From the NCBI GenBank assembly GCA_964452115.1, contig CAYVKY010000026.1, positions 1-21,275 on the forward strand: 21,275 nt of DNA, in the 5' to 3' direction. Made by a program: the position numbers and the translations under genes. Each line of letters opens with the position of its first letter. Position 1 is the first letter of the stretch. Below the pieces are notes generated by a model that did no database searches, was not told the origin of the DNA, and worked only from the letters and a program-made list of their open reading frames with translations. Source of the DNA: CAYVKY01 sp964452115 (GTDB lineage: Bacteria > Bacteroidota > Ignavibacteria > Tepidaquicellales > Tepidaquicellaceae). Of the stretch, positions 14,171 through 21,203 are shown in pieces.

Positions 14171-15949
14171 TTAAATCCGGTGATACATATTATCAATTAT
14201 ACGCGAATATTTTTCTTCGACAACTTTTCTTCTGACTTTCAGTGATGGAGTAAGTTCTCCGCCTTCAATTGTGAAAGGAGTTTCGAGCAGAGTAAACTTT
14301 CTTATTTTTTCAAACGATGCAAGATTTTTCTGAACCTGCTCAAGATCTTTTCTTATGCGGTTCATCAGGGTTTCATTATAAAAGAGTTCCGATTCGGTTT
14401 CCATGTTCAGGTTCAGACTTTTGGCAAATTCTTTTAATGCCGGCATATCAGGCACAATAAGCGCCGTTACATACATCCTTTCATTTCCGATAACCATCAC
14501 CTGGTCAACATATGGCAGTTCGGTTACAAGGTCTTCTATCATAGCAGGTGCAATATATTTTCCACCGGATGATTTAAACAATGATTTTTTTCTGTCGGTA
14601 ATTTTCACGTATCCGTCCGAATCAATTTCTCCGATATCACCCGTATGCAGCCAGCCGCCTTCCAATGCTTCCTCAGTTTCTTTCGGCATATTATAGTAAC
14701 CCTTCATCACGATATCGCCTTTTACAAGTATTTCCCCGTCGTCTGCAATCTTAAGGCTTACACCGTACATAGGCAGTCCTACAGTTCCGTATTTAACTTT
14801 CTCGGGACGATTTACACATATCACAGGCGACGTTTCCGTCATACCGTATCCTTCAAGCGTAATCATTCCTATACCGTCAAAAAATTCACCGACATTTTTA
14901 TGAAGCGCTCCGCCTCCGGAAACAAAAAATTTCAGATTGCCCCCGGCAAACTGACGTATCTTCGAAAATACGAGTTTATCGGCTAATCTCCATTTGACGG
15001 ATGACTTCTTATTCCTGTGCGACTTTGCAACTTCCATTGCCCAGCCGAATATTTTTTTATTTGCGCCCGAAGGCATTTCCTCAAATTTTTTTGTCAGCCT
15101 GTTATACATCTTATCCAGCAGGCGCGGCACCGTGATAACAAATGTCGGTTTCACTTCCGGCATCTGAACTCCGATTGTATCTATGCTCTGAGCATAATAT
15201 ATTTTCGGTCCGTCAACCACAGGGAAATAATATCCCGCCGTTCTTTCGTATATATGCGAATAAGGCAGATATGACAAAAAGACATCCGTATCGTCCACTA
15301 AAAGTACTTTGTGGTACGCCATAATATTGCTGTAAATATTTTTATGCGTCAGCATCACGCCTTTCGGAATGCCGGTCGTGCCCGATGTATAAATAATTGT
15401 GATTACGTCCTGCTCATTAATATTGTTGCCAAACTGCTCTATGCGGTAATACAGGTCGTGCGAATTAAGCTGATTCCCTTTTGATAAAATATGTTCGAGT
15501 GAAATGATTTCAATATCTGATTTCGTATTTGAATTATGGAAAGTGACAATGCTATTCAAATGCGGGCACTCATTTTTTATGGAAAGCACTTTTGACAACT
15601 GCAATTCATTTGACACAAAGCACATTTTTACTTCGGCATTATTCAGAATGTATTTGATTGATTCGGCGCTTAAAGATGTATAAATTGGGACACTGATAAA
15701 TCTCCCGAATATGGCTGCAAAGTCAGACATCACCCATTCTATTCTGTTCTCTCCGATTATCGCAATTTTATCTTCTCTTTTTAAACCGGATTTCTTCATA
15801 AAATTCAGTATTTCAATCGCCCCGTTGAAAATTTCAAGTCTGCTTGTCCCGTAATAAATGTTACCTTTCTTTGTAAAAAACTCGTTGTCTTCAGGATTGA
15901 ATTTCTTAAAAGATTTCAATACCATTTCGATCAGTGTCTTTTTCGCCAT
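14171..15949 (-). CDS. Long-chain acyl-CoA synthetase (AMP-forming)
   Basis: A 592-residue member of the ANL superfamily, of the FadD15/long-chain-fatty-acid ligase type, which activates fatty acids to acyl-CoA through an acyl-adenylate. The P-loop-like motif IIYTSGTTGIPKG is at 185-197, YLPYSHIYER at 227-236, the adenine/acyl motif GYGMTETSPV at 367-376, the HTGD aspartate at 435-438, and the hinge TDRKKSLFKSSGGKYIAP at 451-468. The C-terminal lid domain ends with the LTPSLKVRRK block typical of this subgroup. There is no signal peptide or clear membrane span; such enzymes act at the membrane surface. Chain-length preference cannot be read from the sequence. It lies upstream of nuo on the same strand but probably forms a separate unit. 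Confidence 0.93.
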   Translation of the reverse strand: MAKKTLIEMVLKSFKKFNPEDNEFFTKKGNIYYGTSRLEIFNGAIEILNFMKKSGLKREDKIAIIGENRIEWVMSDFAAIFGRFISVPIYTSLSAESIKYILNNAEVKMCFVSNELQLSKVLSIKNECPHLNSIVTFHNSNTKSDIEIISLEHILSKGNQLNSHDLYYRIEQFGNNINEQDVITIIYTSGTTGIPKGVMLTHKNIYSNIMAYHKVLLVDDTDVFLSYLPYSHIYERTAGYYFPVVDGPKIYYAQSIDTIGVQMPEVKPTFVITVPRLLDKMYNRLTKKFEEMPSGANKKIFGWAMEVAKSHRNKKSSVKWRLADKLVFSKIRQFAGGNLKFFVSGGGALHKNVGEFFDGIGMITLEGYGMTETSPVICVNRPEKVKYGTVGLPMYGVSLKIADDGEILVKGDIVMKGYYNMPKETEEALEGGWLHTGDIGEIDSDGYVKITDRKKSLFKSSGGKYIAPAMIEDLVTELPYVDQVMVIGNERMYVTALIVPDMPALKEFAKSLNLNMETESELFYNETLMNRIRKDLEQVQKNLASFEKIRKFTLLETPFTIEGGELTPSLKVRRKVVEEKYSRIIDNMYHRI

Positions 15950-15975
15950 ATAATAAATTTATTTAATATTTAAAT

Positions 15976-15996
15976 TAATAAATTATTAATTTATTA
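15976..15996. repeat. AT-only 9-bp inverted repeat upstream of the acyl-CoA synthetase
   Basis: TAATAAATT and its complement flank a 3-base centre about 27 bases upstream of the start codon. It has the size of an operator, but the sequence is pure A/T in an AT-rich gap, so chance is a serious alternative. Confidence 0.3.
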
Positions 15997-16103
15997 TAAA
16001 CTGAAAAATTTTATTGAATTTTCAAGATATAATTTGCCGTAATACCCTAAATTGTATAATAAATCAGTATCCCGGAAATGCTGCAACCGTTTTTAAGTAA
16101 AAA

Positions 16104-16127
16104 TGGCGGATGTTCTATCATCCGCCA
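16104..16127 (-). terminator. Intrinsic terminator after tex
   Basis: TGGCGGATG pairs with CATCCGCCA around a 6-base loop, followed by TTTTT on the minus strand. It is separated from the tex stop codon by the heptanucleotide repeat array, so it lies about 70 bases downstream of the gene. Confidence 0.85.
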
Positions 16128-16129
16128 CT

Positions 16130-16188
16130 ATTCTTAATTCTTAATTCTTAATTCTTAATTCTTAATTCTTAATTCTTAATTCTTAATT
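16130..16188. repeat. Heptanucleotide tandem repeat, about 8.4 copies
   Basis: Eight perfect head-to-tail copies of ATTCTTA (TAAGAAT on the coding strand of tex) run from 16130 to 16185, plus a partial copy. The array is in the 3' untranslated region between the tex stop codon and its terminator. It is not a multiple of three and contains stops in most frames, so it is not coding. Confidence 0.97.
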
Positions 16189-16195
16189 GAATATG

Positions 16196-18481
16196 CTATC
16201 TTCTGTTGAATTTTGCTTTCAATGCTTCGAGCTTAGACTGCATCTCTTCTTTGCGGCGTTTTTCTTTTTCTTTTCTCGCTAAATAATTTTTATGGTCCTG
16301 GCTCTGCTCTTTGTGCTTCTTTGACGGCGGCGCTGCAGGCTTTTCGCCCGTTTTCATTGAAAGGTTTATTCTTCTGCGTGCAATGTCAACTTCAATTACT
16401 TTCACACTCACTTTCTGATGTACCTTCAGCACGTCATTGGGATTTGTGATATACCTGTCTGACATTTCGCTGATATGCACAAGCCCGTCCTGATGAACGC
16501 CGATATCCACGAATGCTCCGAAATTTGTAACATTCGTTACCACACCCGGCAGCACCTGCCCGGGTTTCAGGTCTTCGATTTTTTCAAGTCCTTTTGTGAA
16601 TTCAAATACTTCAAATGATTCCCTCGGGTCTCTTCCGGGTTTAGCAAGTTCCTGCCTGATATCTTCAAGAGTCGGAATTCCTATATTTTCGCTTACATAT
16701 TTTTTTATGTCAATTTTTTCTATGATTTCATTATTTGAAATCAAATCTTTTAATCCGCAGCCAGCATCCTTTGCCATTTCTTCTACAATCGGATAACTTT
16801 CCGGATGCACCGCACTTTCATCAAGCGGATTTTCACCGCCGCGTATGCGCAGGAATCCTGCCGCCTGTTCAAATGCTTTCGCCTTCAGGCGCGGAACTTT
16901 TGTGAGTTCCTGTCTGGATTTGAATGGTCCGTTGTCGTTTCTGAAATCTATTATATTCTGTGCAAGTTTCGGTCCGATGCCGGATACATAAGTCAGCAGC
17001 TGTTTGCTTGCAGTATTGACTTCCACACCGACTGCATTCACGCAGCTGACCACAACATCGTCAAGCTTCTGCCTGAGCATTGATTGATTCACATCATGCT
17101 GATACTGTCCAACGCCGATTGACTTCGGGTCAATTTTAACGAGTTCCGCAAGCGGGTCCATAAGCCTTCTTCCGATTGATATCGAGCCGCGAACTGTAAG
17201 GTCATAATCCGGAAATTCATCGCGCGCAACCTCCGATGCGGAATAAATGGATGCACCGCTTTCATTTACCATAATCACGGAAATATCTTTTTTGTTTGCG
17301 GAAAAAACTTCTTCAACAAAACTTTTTGTTTCCCTGCCGGCTGTTCCGTTTCCGACAGCAACAACTTCAATATCATATTTATTTACAAGCGTCATAATTT
17401 TTTCCGCTGCCTGTACTCTTTTGAAGTCCGCTTCGTGCGGATAAATTGTGTCGTTAATCAGAAGTTTCCCCTGCCTGTCAAGGCAAACAATCTTGCAGCC
17501 GGTTCTGAATCCCGGGTCAACTGCAAGAATGTTCTTTTGTCCGAGCGGCGGGGACAGCAGGAGTTCACGAAGATTTTTTGCAAATACATCAATCGCTTCT
17601 TCATCGGATTTGAGTTTCAAATGAGCACGTGTTTCTGTCTGCATTGATAATGACAGCAGCCGTTTGTATGAATCCACAAGCGCCGTGAGAACTTCCTGAG
17701 AAGCGGAAGTATTACCCTGAATAAAAATACTTTTTAAAATTGAAATTGCTTCGTCATCTTCCGGAAAAATTTCGAGTTTCAGCACTTCTTCATTCTCGCC
17801 TCTGAACATTGCAAGCAGTCTGTGCGACGGCGAATTTTTGGCGAGTTCTTTCCAGTCAAAATAATCTTTGAATTTGCTTCCCTGCTCTTCCATACCCTCA
17901 ATAACCTTCGACACAATAACAGCCTTTTCAAGAAAAAGAGCTCTGATTTTTTCACGTGCCTCTATATTCTCATTTATCCATTCCGCAATTATGTCCCTTG
18001 CACCCGCAAGCGCATCTTCCACACTTAACACTTCTTTTTCTTCTGAAATAAATTTTGCTGCTTCTTCGTTAATGTCGAATTCACCTTGTGCAAAAATCAT
18101 GGTTGCAAGCGGCTCCAGCCCTTTTTCCTTTGCGATGGTTGCTCTTGTGCGGCGCTTCGGCCTGTACGGCAGGTATATGTCTTCAAGTTCAGTCATAGTT
18201 TCAGCATTCAGAATATTTTCTTTAAGTTCGTCAGTAAGCAGCTGCCTTTCTTCAAGTGAATTTAAAATTGATTCGCGTCTTTTGTCAAGTTCTTCAAGCT
18301 GCACAAGCCTGTCCCTTATAGCCGTTACCTGTACCTCATCAAGACTTCCAGTCAATTCTTTTCTGTATCTGGAAATAAAGGGCACCGTAGCGTCTTCTTC
18401 AAGAAGTGATGCAGTGGCTATCACCTGACTTGCTTTCAGATTCAATTCGTCTGATATTTTTGCAATGTGCTTTTCGTTCAT
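16196..18481 (-). CDS. tex: Tex-family RNA-binding transcription accessory protein
   Basis: Tex (YhgF/Spt6-like) is a conserved nucleic-acid-binding protein linked to transcription and stress tolerance. The 761 residues follow the family order: helical Tex N-terminal region with TVPFISRYRKELTGSLDEVQ (about 32-51) and IYLPYRPKRRTRATIAKEKGLEPLA (near 102-126), a YqgF/RNase H-like domain starting at about 320 (NILAVDPGFRTGCKIVCLD), helix-hairpin-helix motifs near 500-560 (YVSGIGPKLAQNIIDFR and RLKAKAFEQAAGFLRI), and a C-terminal S1 domain (about 640-712, GVVTNVTNFGAFVDIGVHQDGLVHIS). A strongly basic tail of about 45 residues follows, longer than in many homologues. Its ATG overlaps the stop of the YjbR-like gene by four bases (ATGA). 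Confidence 0.96.
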   Translation of the reverse strand: MNEKHIAKISDELNLKASQVIATASLLEEDATVPFISRYRKELTGSLDEVQVTAIRDRLVQLEELDKRRESILNSLEERQLLTDELKENILNAETMTELEDIYLPYRPKRRTRATIAKEKGLEPLATMIFAQGEFDINEEAAKFISEEKEVLSVEDALAGARDIIAEWINENIEAREKIRALFLEKAVIVSKVIEGMEEQGSKFKDYFDWKELAKNSPSHRLLAMFRGENEEVLKLEIFPEDDEAISILKSIFIQGNTSASQEVLTALVDSYKRLLSLSMQTETRAHLKLKSDEEAIDVFAKNLRELLLSPPLGQKNILAVDPGFRTGCKIVCLDRQGKLLINDTIYPHEADFKRVQAAEKIMTLVNKYDIEVVAVGNGTAGRETKSFVEEVFSANKKDISVIMVNESGASIYSASEVARDEFPDYDLTVRGSISIGRRLMDPLAELVKIDPKSIGVGQYQHDVNQSMLRQKLDDVVVSCVNAVGVEVNTASKQLLTYVSGIGPKLAQNIIDFRNDNGPFKSRQELTKVPRLKAKAFEQAAGFLRIRGGENPLDESAVHPESYPIVEEMAKDAGCGLKDLISNNEIIEKIDIKKYVSENIGIPTLEDIRQELAKPGRDPRESFEVFEFTKGLEKIEDLKPGQVLPGVVTNVTNFGAFVDIGVHQDGLVHISEMSDRYITNPNDVLKVHQKVSVKVIEVDIARRRINLSMKTGEKPAAPPSKKHKEQSQDHKNYLARKEKEKRRKEEMQSKLEALKAKFNRR

Positions 18482-18816
18482 TTTGTTTTTTTTCTTTTTA
18501 AAGGTTTCACTATTAATTCGTAAGAATGGTCTATCATTTTTAATACCTCACGGGAATGGACCTCTCCGTCCAGAGTAACCATATTCCAATGCGTTTTATT
18601 CATATGATAAGCAGGTTTCACCGCCGAATATCTTTCTCTCAGTTCTGCCGCAAGTTCAGGGTCGCACTTGAGGGAAATTTCAGGAGGCGTTTTAAAATTC
18701 ATCATCATAAAAATTTTATTGTCTGCTTTATATACAAGAACGGAATCCCCGAAGGGAGTGCATTCAACCGCACCTTTTTTTTGCAGTGCATACTGGCGGA
18801 AAAATTCAATATCCAT
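18478..18816 (-). CDS. MmcQ/YjbR-family protein
   Basis: A 112-residue cytosolic protein of the MmcQ/YjbR family, a small alpha/beta fold shared with a double-wing DNA-binding group. Family features are the N-terminal helix, GAVECTPFGDSVLVYKADNKIFMMMNF, the substrate-like loop SLKCDPELAAELRERYSAVKPAYHMNKTHWNMVTLDG, and the C-terminal helix ending SYELIVKPL. The molecular role of the family is not settled. The last four bases overlap tex, so the two are translationally linked. A very basic end (KPLKRKKTK) would fit nucleic-acid contact, but that is inference. Confidence 0.88.
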   Translation of the reverse strand: MDIEFFRQYALQKKGAVECTPFGDSVLVYKADNKIFMMMNFKTPPEISLKCDPELAAELRERYSAVKPAYHMNKTHWNMVTLDGEVHSREVLKMIDHSYELIVKPLKRKKTK

Positions 18817-18855
18817 AAAAATAATCTATAAAAATATATTATAAGAAACAGTAAG

Positions 18856-19743
18856 TCAAGATTTATTTTGATTTAAAAATTCCCTTAACACTTTGTTGTA
18901 TTCTTTTTCTTTTTCGAGGTGATGTGTGTGTGAGGCGTTTTTGAAAATTACAAGTACGGAGCCGGGAGTGTGATGCTGATATATCTTTGCCGCTTCGGGC
19001 GAACATTCATCGAATTCCCCGCAGGTATAAAGCACGGGCATTCTCAGCTTTCTAAGGTCGTTTAAAAATGACTGTCCTTTCAGGGTTCCCGTGCAGGTGA
19101 ATTCGCTCGGTCCCCACATATAAAAGTATAAATCATTATTAAGATTCGAAAAACTTTTTTTCAGCAATGCGGGCATCGGTTCCTCTCTGCACAAATAATT
19201 ATTGTAATATTCTTTTATTATTTTCAGATAATCTTCATTTCTGTAATCCGATGCTTCCTCGCACCGGCACATAATATCAAAATATTCCTGCGACAGTTTT
19301 TTCATATTTTTCCTCTGGTCTTTCACCCACATATATACATCAAGGCACGCACCGGAAAGAACGAGGGAATTTACATTTGCAGCAGAATATTTCAGGCAGT
19401 AATTCACTGCAATCATCGTTCCCCACGAATTGCCGAGAAGGTTTACTCTTTTATATCCGAGTGAGCGGATAACGTTTCGCAGTTCACCCGTGAAATAACC
19501 GAGATTATATTTTGAATTATTCTCCGGTTTATCCGATAAGCCGCACCCGAGCTGGTCATAGAACACTACAGGCATTTCATCAGACAATTCGGCAATAGAT
19601 TCAAGATAAATGAGGTTTGAACCCGGTCCGCCGTGTACAGCAATCAGCGGAATATTTTCATTACCGGAGTTATAAATCCTGCAGTAAATATTCTTACCGT
19701 CAACGGGTATTTGTCTTTCTTCGACCATAGACAAAAAATCCAT
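18856..19743 (-). CDS. Proline-iminopeptidase-type alpha/beta hydrolase
   Basis: An alpha/beta hydrolase of the prolyl aminopeptidase / tricorn-interacting-factor F1 group (peptidase family S33), which removes N-terminal residues from short peptides. The oxyanion motif HGGPGSN, the strand/turn VVFYDQLGCGLSDKP, the nucleophile elbow GNSWG, the acid in GEFDECSPE and the histidine in NASHTHHLE are all present. Counted from a TTG at 19758 these give a triad of S111, D250 and H277. I start at the ATG at 19743 because that TTG falls inside a TAnnTTTG promoter core; an ATG at 19728 (MVEERQIPVDG) is also plausible and would leave a longer leader. No signal peptide is convincing with any start. It is 39 bases upstream of the YjbR-like gene and may share its transcript. 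Substrate range cannot be read from sequence. Confidence 0.88.
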   Translation of the reverse strand: MDFLSMVEERQIPVDGKNIYCRIYNSGNENIPLIAVHGGPGSNLIYLESIAELSDEMPVVFYDQLGCGLSDKPENNSKYNLGYFTGELRNVIRSLGYKRVNLLGNSWGTMIAVNYCLKYSAANVNSLVLSGACLDVYMWVKDQRKNMKKLSQEYFDIMCRCEEASDYRNEDYLKIIKEYYNNYLCREEPMPALLKKSFSNLNNDLYFYMWGPSEFTCTGTLKGQSFLNDLRKLRMPVLYTCGEFDECSPEAAKIYQHHTPGSVLVIFKNASHTHHLEKEKEYNKVLREFLNQNKS

Positions 19744-19755
19744 AAATAATGCAAT

Positions 19756-19763
19756 CAAATATA
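19756..19763 (-). promoter_or_regulatory. Candidate -7 element of the aminopeptidase gene
   Basis: The minus strand reads TATATTTG, the same exact 8-mer found upstream of nuoA. It lies 12 bases before the ATG at 19743 and 27 before the ATG at 19728. No TTTG is present 19-21 bases further upstream, so the support is partial. Confidence 0.4.
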
Positions 19764-19780
19764 GTCAAAATTTCATACCC

Positions 19781-19817
19781 GAAAAAATCGGTTACCCCTC
19801 ATTTTACAGTGACCGAT
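19781..19817 (-). terminator. Terminator-like hairpin upstream of the aminopeptidase gene
   Basis: ATCGGTTAC (19787-19795) pairs with GTGACCGAT (19809-19817) with one wobble, around a 13-base loop. On the minus strand the stem is followed by six T. It would end leftward transcription arriving from the right, but no minus-strand gene is now visible there. Confidence 0.5.
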
Positions 19818-19899
19818 CACGCCCCGTTTTAGGGCGAAATTTAAATTAGAAGTAATAAATAAAAAGATAATTTTTTTACGAAAATGAAGAAAAAGTATT

Positions 19900-19957
19900 A
19901 ATATTCATCCCTTTAACAGTTAACCGAAGTTGAAAAATATAATAGCAGATGAATATT
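19900..19957. repeat. 10-bp perfect inverted repeat, 38 bases apart
   Basis: AATATTCATC at 19900-19909 is exactly complementary to GATGAATATT at 19948-19957. A small palindrome (TTAACAGTTAA) lies between the arms. It could be a terminal repeat relic, a binding-site pair or chance in AT-rich DNA. Confidence 0.5.
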
Positions 19958-20017
19958 GATTTAAATTTTCATAATATTATGTATTTTAGCAATCAAAATT
20001 CTCTCCCGAAAAGATAC

Positions 20018-20046
20018 TTGAATTTATGAACAATATCTTATATAAT
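20018..20046 (+). promoter_or_regulatory. Sigma70-like promoter match
   Basis: TTGAAT and a perfect TATAAT are separated by exactly 17 bases, about 135 bases before the first ORF of the plus-strand pair. This is the proteobacterial/Firmicute consensus rather than the Bacteroidetes type seen elsewhere in the window. Confidence 0.3.
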
Positions 20047-20183
20047 TAGACAGGTGTGTTTAATAATGTTTTAGAAATGAAAATAATTCAAATAACATTT
20101 TATTGAAAACCCAAAATATTGTTGGTTACACTCAATCTCCTCCATAATTAGCGAAGGTAAAATTAAAAGAATATTTATTCGAA

Positions 20184-20363
20184 ATGAGGTATAATTATAC
20201 TAAACCAAATCAAACCGATAATCCATTTTTAACTGAACCTATATACCATGATGTAATTTGTATATTAAAAATGTACATTGAAATTGAAAAAGAAAAAAGC
20301 ATTCTAATTAAATATTACTGGTCATTTAATTTTCAAACCTTAATTCTTTTATATGAAAAATAA
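20184..20363 (+). CDS. Hypothetical 59-residue protein, first of an overlapping pair
   Basis: I do not recognise this small ORF. It starts ATG (MRYNYTKPNQTDNPFLTEP), contains a helix-prone charged centre (ICILKMYIEIEKEKSILIKYYW) and stops TAA at 20361-20363. Its last 11 bases overlap the start of the 278-residue ORF in another frame, the arrangement of translationally coupled genes. Base composition is as AT-rich as the next ORF and unlike the genes to the left. No ribosome binding site is seen, which is not unusual in this kind of organism. It could also be a spurious frame in AT-rich DNA or a remnant of a longer gene. Confidence 0.4.
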   Translation: MRYNYTKPNQTDNPFLTEPIYHDVICILKMYIEIEKEKSILIKYYWSFNFQTLILLYEK

Positions 20364-21189
20364 TGAAGACATTAAAAAAATATTTTTTGAATATTCTGTA
20401 ATAGATATTGTAACTTCAATTTTTGCTTCTTATATATGGTTACAAAATATTTCAAGCCCAATTAAGCATAAATATTTATTGTATATTTTATTATCTAATT
20501 CAGAAGATAAATATCAAAATAACAATAAGATAAAATCTTATAATGATTTTACAAATTTTCTAAAAAAGATAATTCCTCTCCTTCCTTCATTCGAATTCTA
20601 TGAAGATTATATTCCCGAAGCAGACTGGGGTGAAATAAAATATCCTATAGGAGAAAAAAATTATAAAATATTATATGGTGGAGATATTGATAATTCTTAT
20701 GATTTTCTGAAGCAGTTTCAGATCATTCATTTTCCTATTAATGATAATTATTTTAGATTATTGAATCAATCTCCTATCGAGGATTTCAATAACACTATTA
20801 AATTATTAGATGATTTAATAAATAATATTAAAAATAAAACTTTTAATAATGAATGCATTATTAAGGATCCTGGTTTTATTGAGATCCCTCCAGAATCATT
20901 TTGGATAAATATTAATTGTTTCATGAATGACTTCGAAAGCAACAAATATCCAAAATCTTTTATGGATGGATATAGTGCTGAGTTAGGATATATTAATACA
21001 GATTTGTTAAAACTAGCTAATTTTAACAATCAACTATTCGAGGAAAGAACTTTTTGCAAATATTTTTTGCAAAAAAGCGTCCTTCAATCTGTTTTTTTTA
21101 CCTTTGTCCCCAATAAACAAACACGAGCGCAAATTTGTTTGATGGGTGATCCTCTTCAGATCCTTAGAGTGCGCTTTTTCACCGAATAA
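20353..21189 (+). CDS. Unrecognised AT-rich accessory protein, C-terminus probably foreign
   Basis: Function unknown. The 278-residue product has no signal peptide or clear membrane helix. Residues 1-230 look like a real soluble protein: a hydrophobic N-terminal helix (FFEYSVIDIVTSIFASYIWLQ), a segment with aromatic/acidic clusters (FEFYEDYIPEADWGEIKYP), the YKILYGGDIDNSYDFLKQFQIIHFP block, an Asn-rich helix, and FWININCFMNDFE. Asn, Ile, Lys and Phe are heavily used with AT-ending codons, unlike the neighbours. From about residue 238 (after the segment FNNQLFEERTF) the composition changes: the remaining 40 residues are encoded by a long inverted repeat lying just before upp. I infer truncation of a longer protein, with an accidental tail and stop. 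It is on the plus strand, opposite to all genes to the left. Confidence 0.6.
   Translation: MKNNEDIKKIFFEYSVIDIVTSIFASYIWLQNISSPIKHKYLLYILLSNSEDKYQNNNKIKSYNDFTNFLKKIIPLLPSFEFYEDYIPEADWGEIKYPIGEKNYKILYGGDIDNSYDFLKQFQIIHFPINDNYFRLLNQSPIEDFNNTIKLLDDLINNIKNKTFNNECIIKDPGFIEIPPESFWININCFMNDFESNKYPKSFMDGYSAELGYINTDLLKLANFNNQLFEERTFCKYFLQKSVLQSVFFTFVPNKQTRAQICLMGDPLQILRVRFFTE
21072..21179. repeat. 108-base nested inverted repeat just upstream of upp
   Basis: Three nested complementary pairs share one centre: AAAAAGCG (21072-21079) with CGCTTTTT (21172-21179), ATCTG (21087-21091) with CAGAT (21157-21161), and AAACAAA (21115-21121) with TTTGTTT (21134-21140). In a plus-strand transcript this gives one long interrupted hairpin ending in five T, 25 bases before the upp-like ATG. 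It also lies in the last codons of the upstream ORF. Confidence 0.55.
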
Positions 21190-21203
21190 CATTAAAGAAC
21201 TAT

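Larger units (their letters stand above)
19744..20183. other. Long AT-rich intergenic region at the left edge of the accessory segment
   Basis: These 440 bases hold no recognisable gene. Seen in order: a promoter core and terminator-like hairpin for the left-hand gene, a small GC hairpin (CGCCC/GGGCG, 19820-19836), a 10-bp inverted repeat with arms at 19900-19909 and 19948-19957, and a sigma70-like promoter match at 20018-20046. Several in-frame stops interrupt all frames longer than about 30 codons that I followed. Confidence 0.6.

Noticed and set aside
16130..16188. CRISPR-like array
   Set aside because: The 7-base units are contiguous with no spacers, so this is a simple tandem repeat.
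19744..19758. TTG start at 19758 for the aminopeptidase gene
   Set aside because: The codon falls inside a TAnnTTTG promoter core, and two ATG codons follow in frame (19743 and 19728) before the conserved region begins.
20018..20046. Attachment site or IS end for the AT-rich segment
   Set aside because: No target-site duplication, tRNA gene fragment, integrase or transposase is visible in the window, so a mobile-element class cannot be assigned.
21034..21192. 52-residue minus-strand ORF (begins MLFGEKAHSKDL) antisense to the end of the accessory ORF
   Set aside because: It lies inside the nested inverted repeat, has no recognisable motif and no ribosome binding site, and would start between the hairpin and the upp-like gene. 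Chance is the simplest reading, although a degraded transposase end cannot be excluded.
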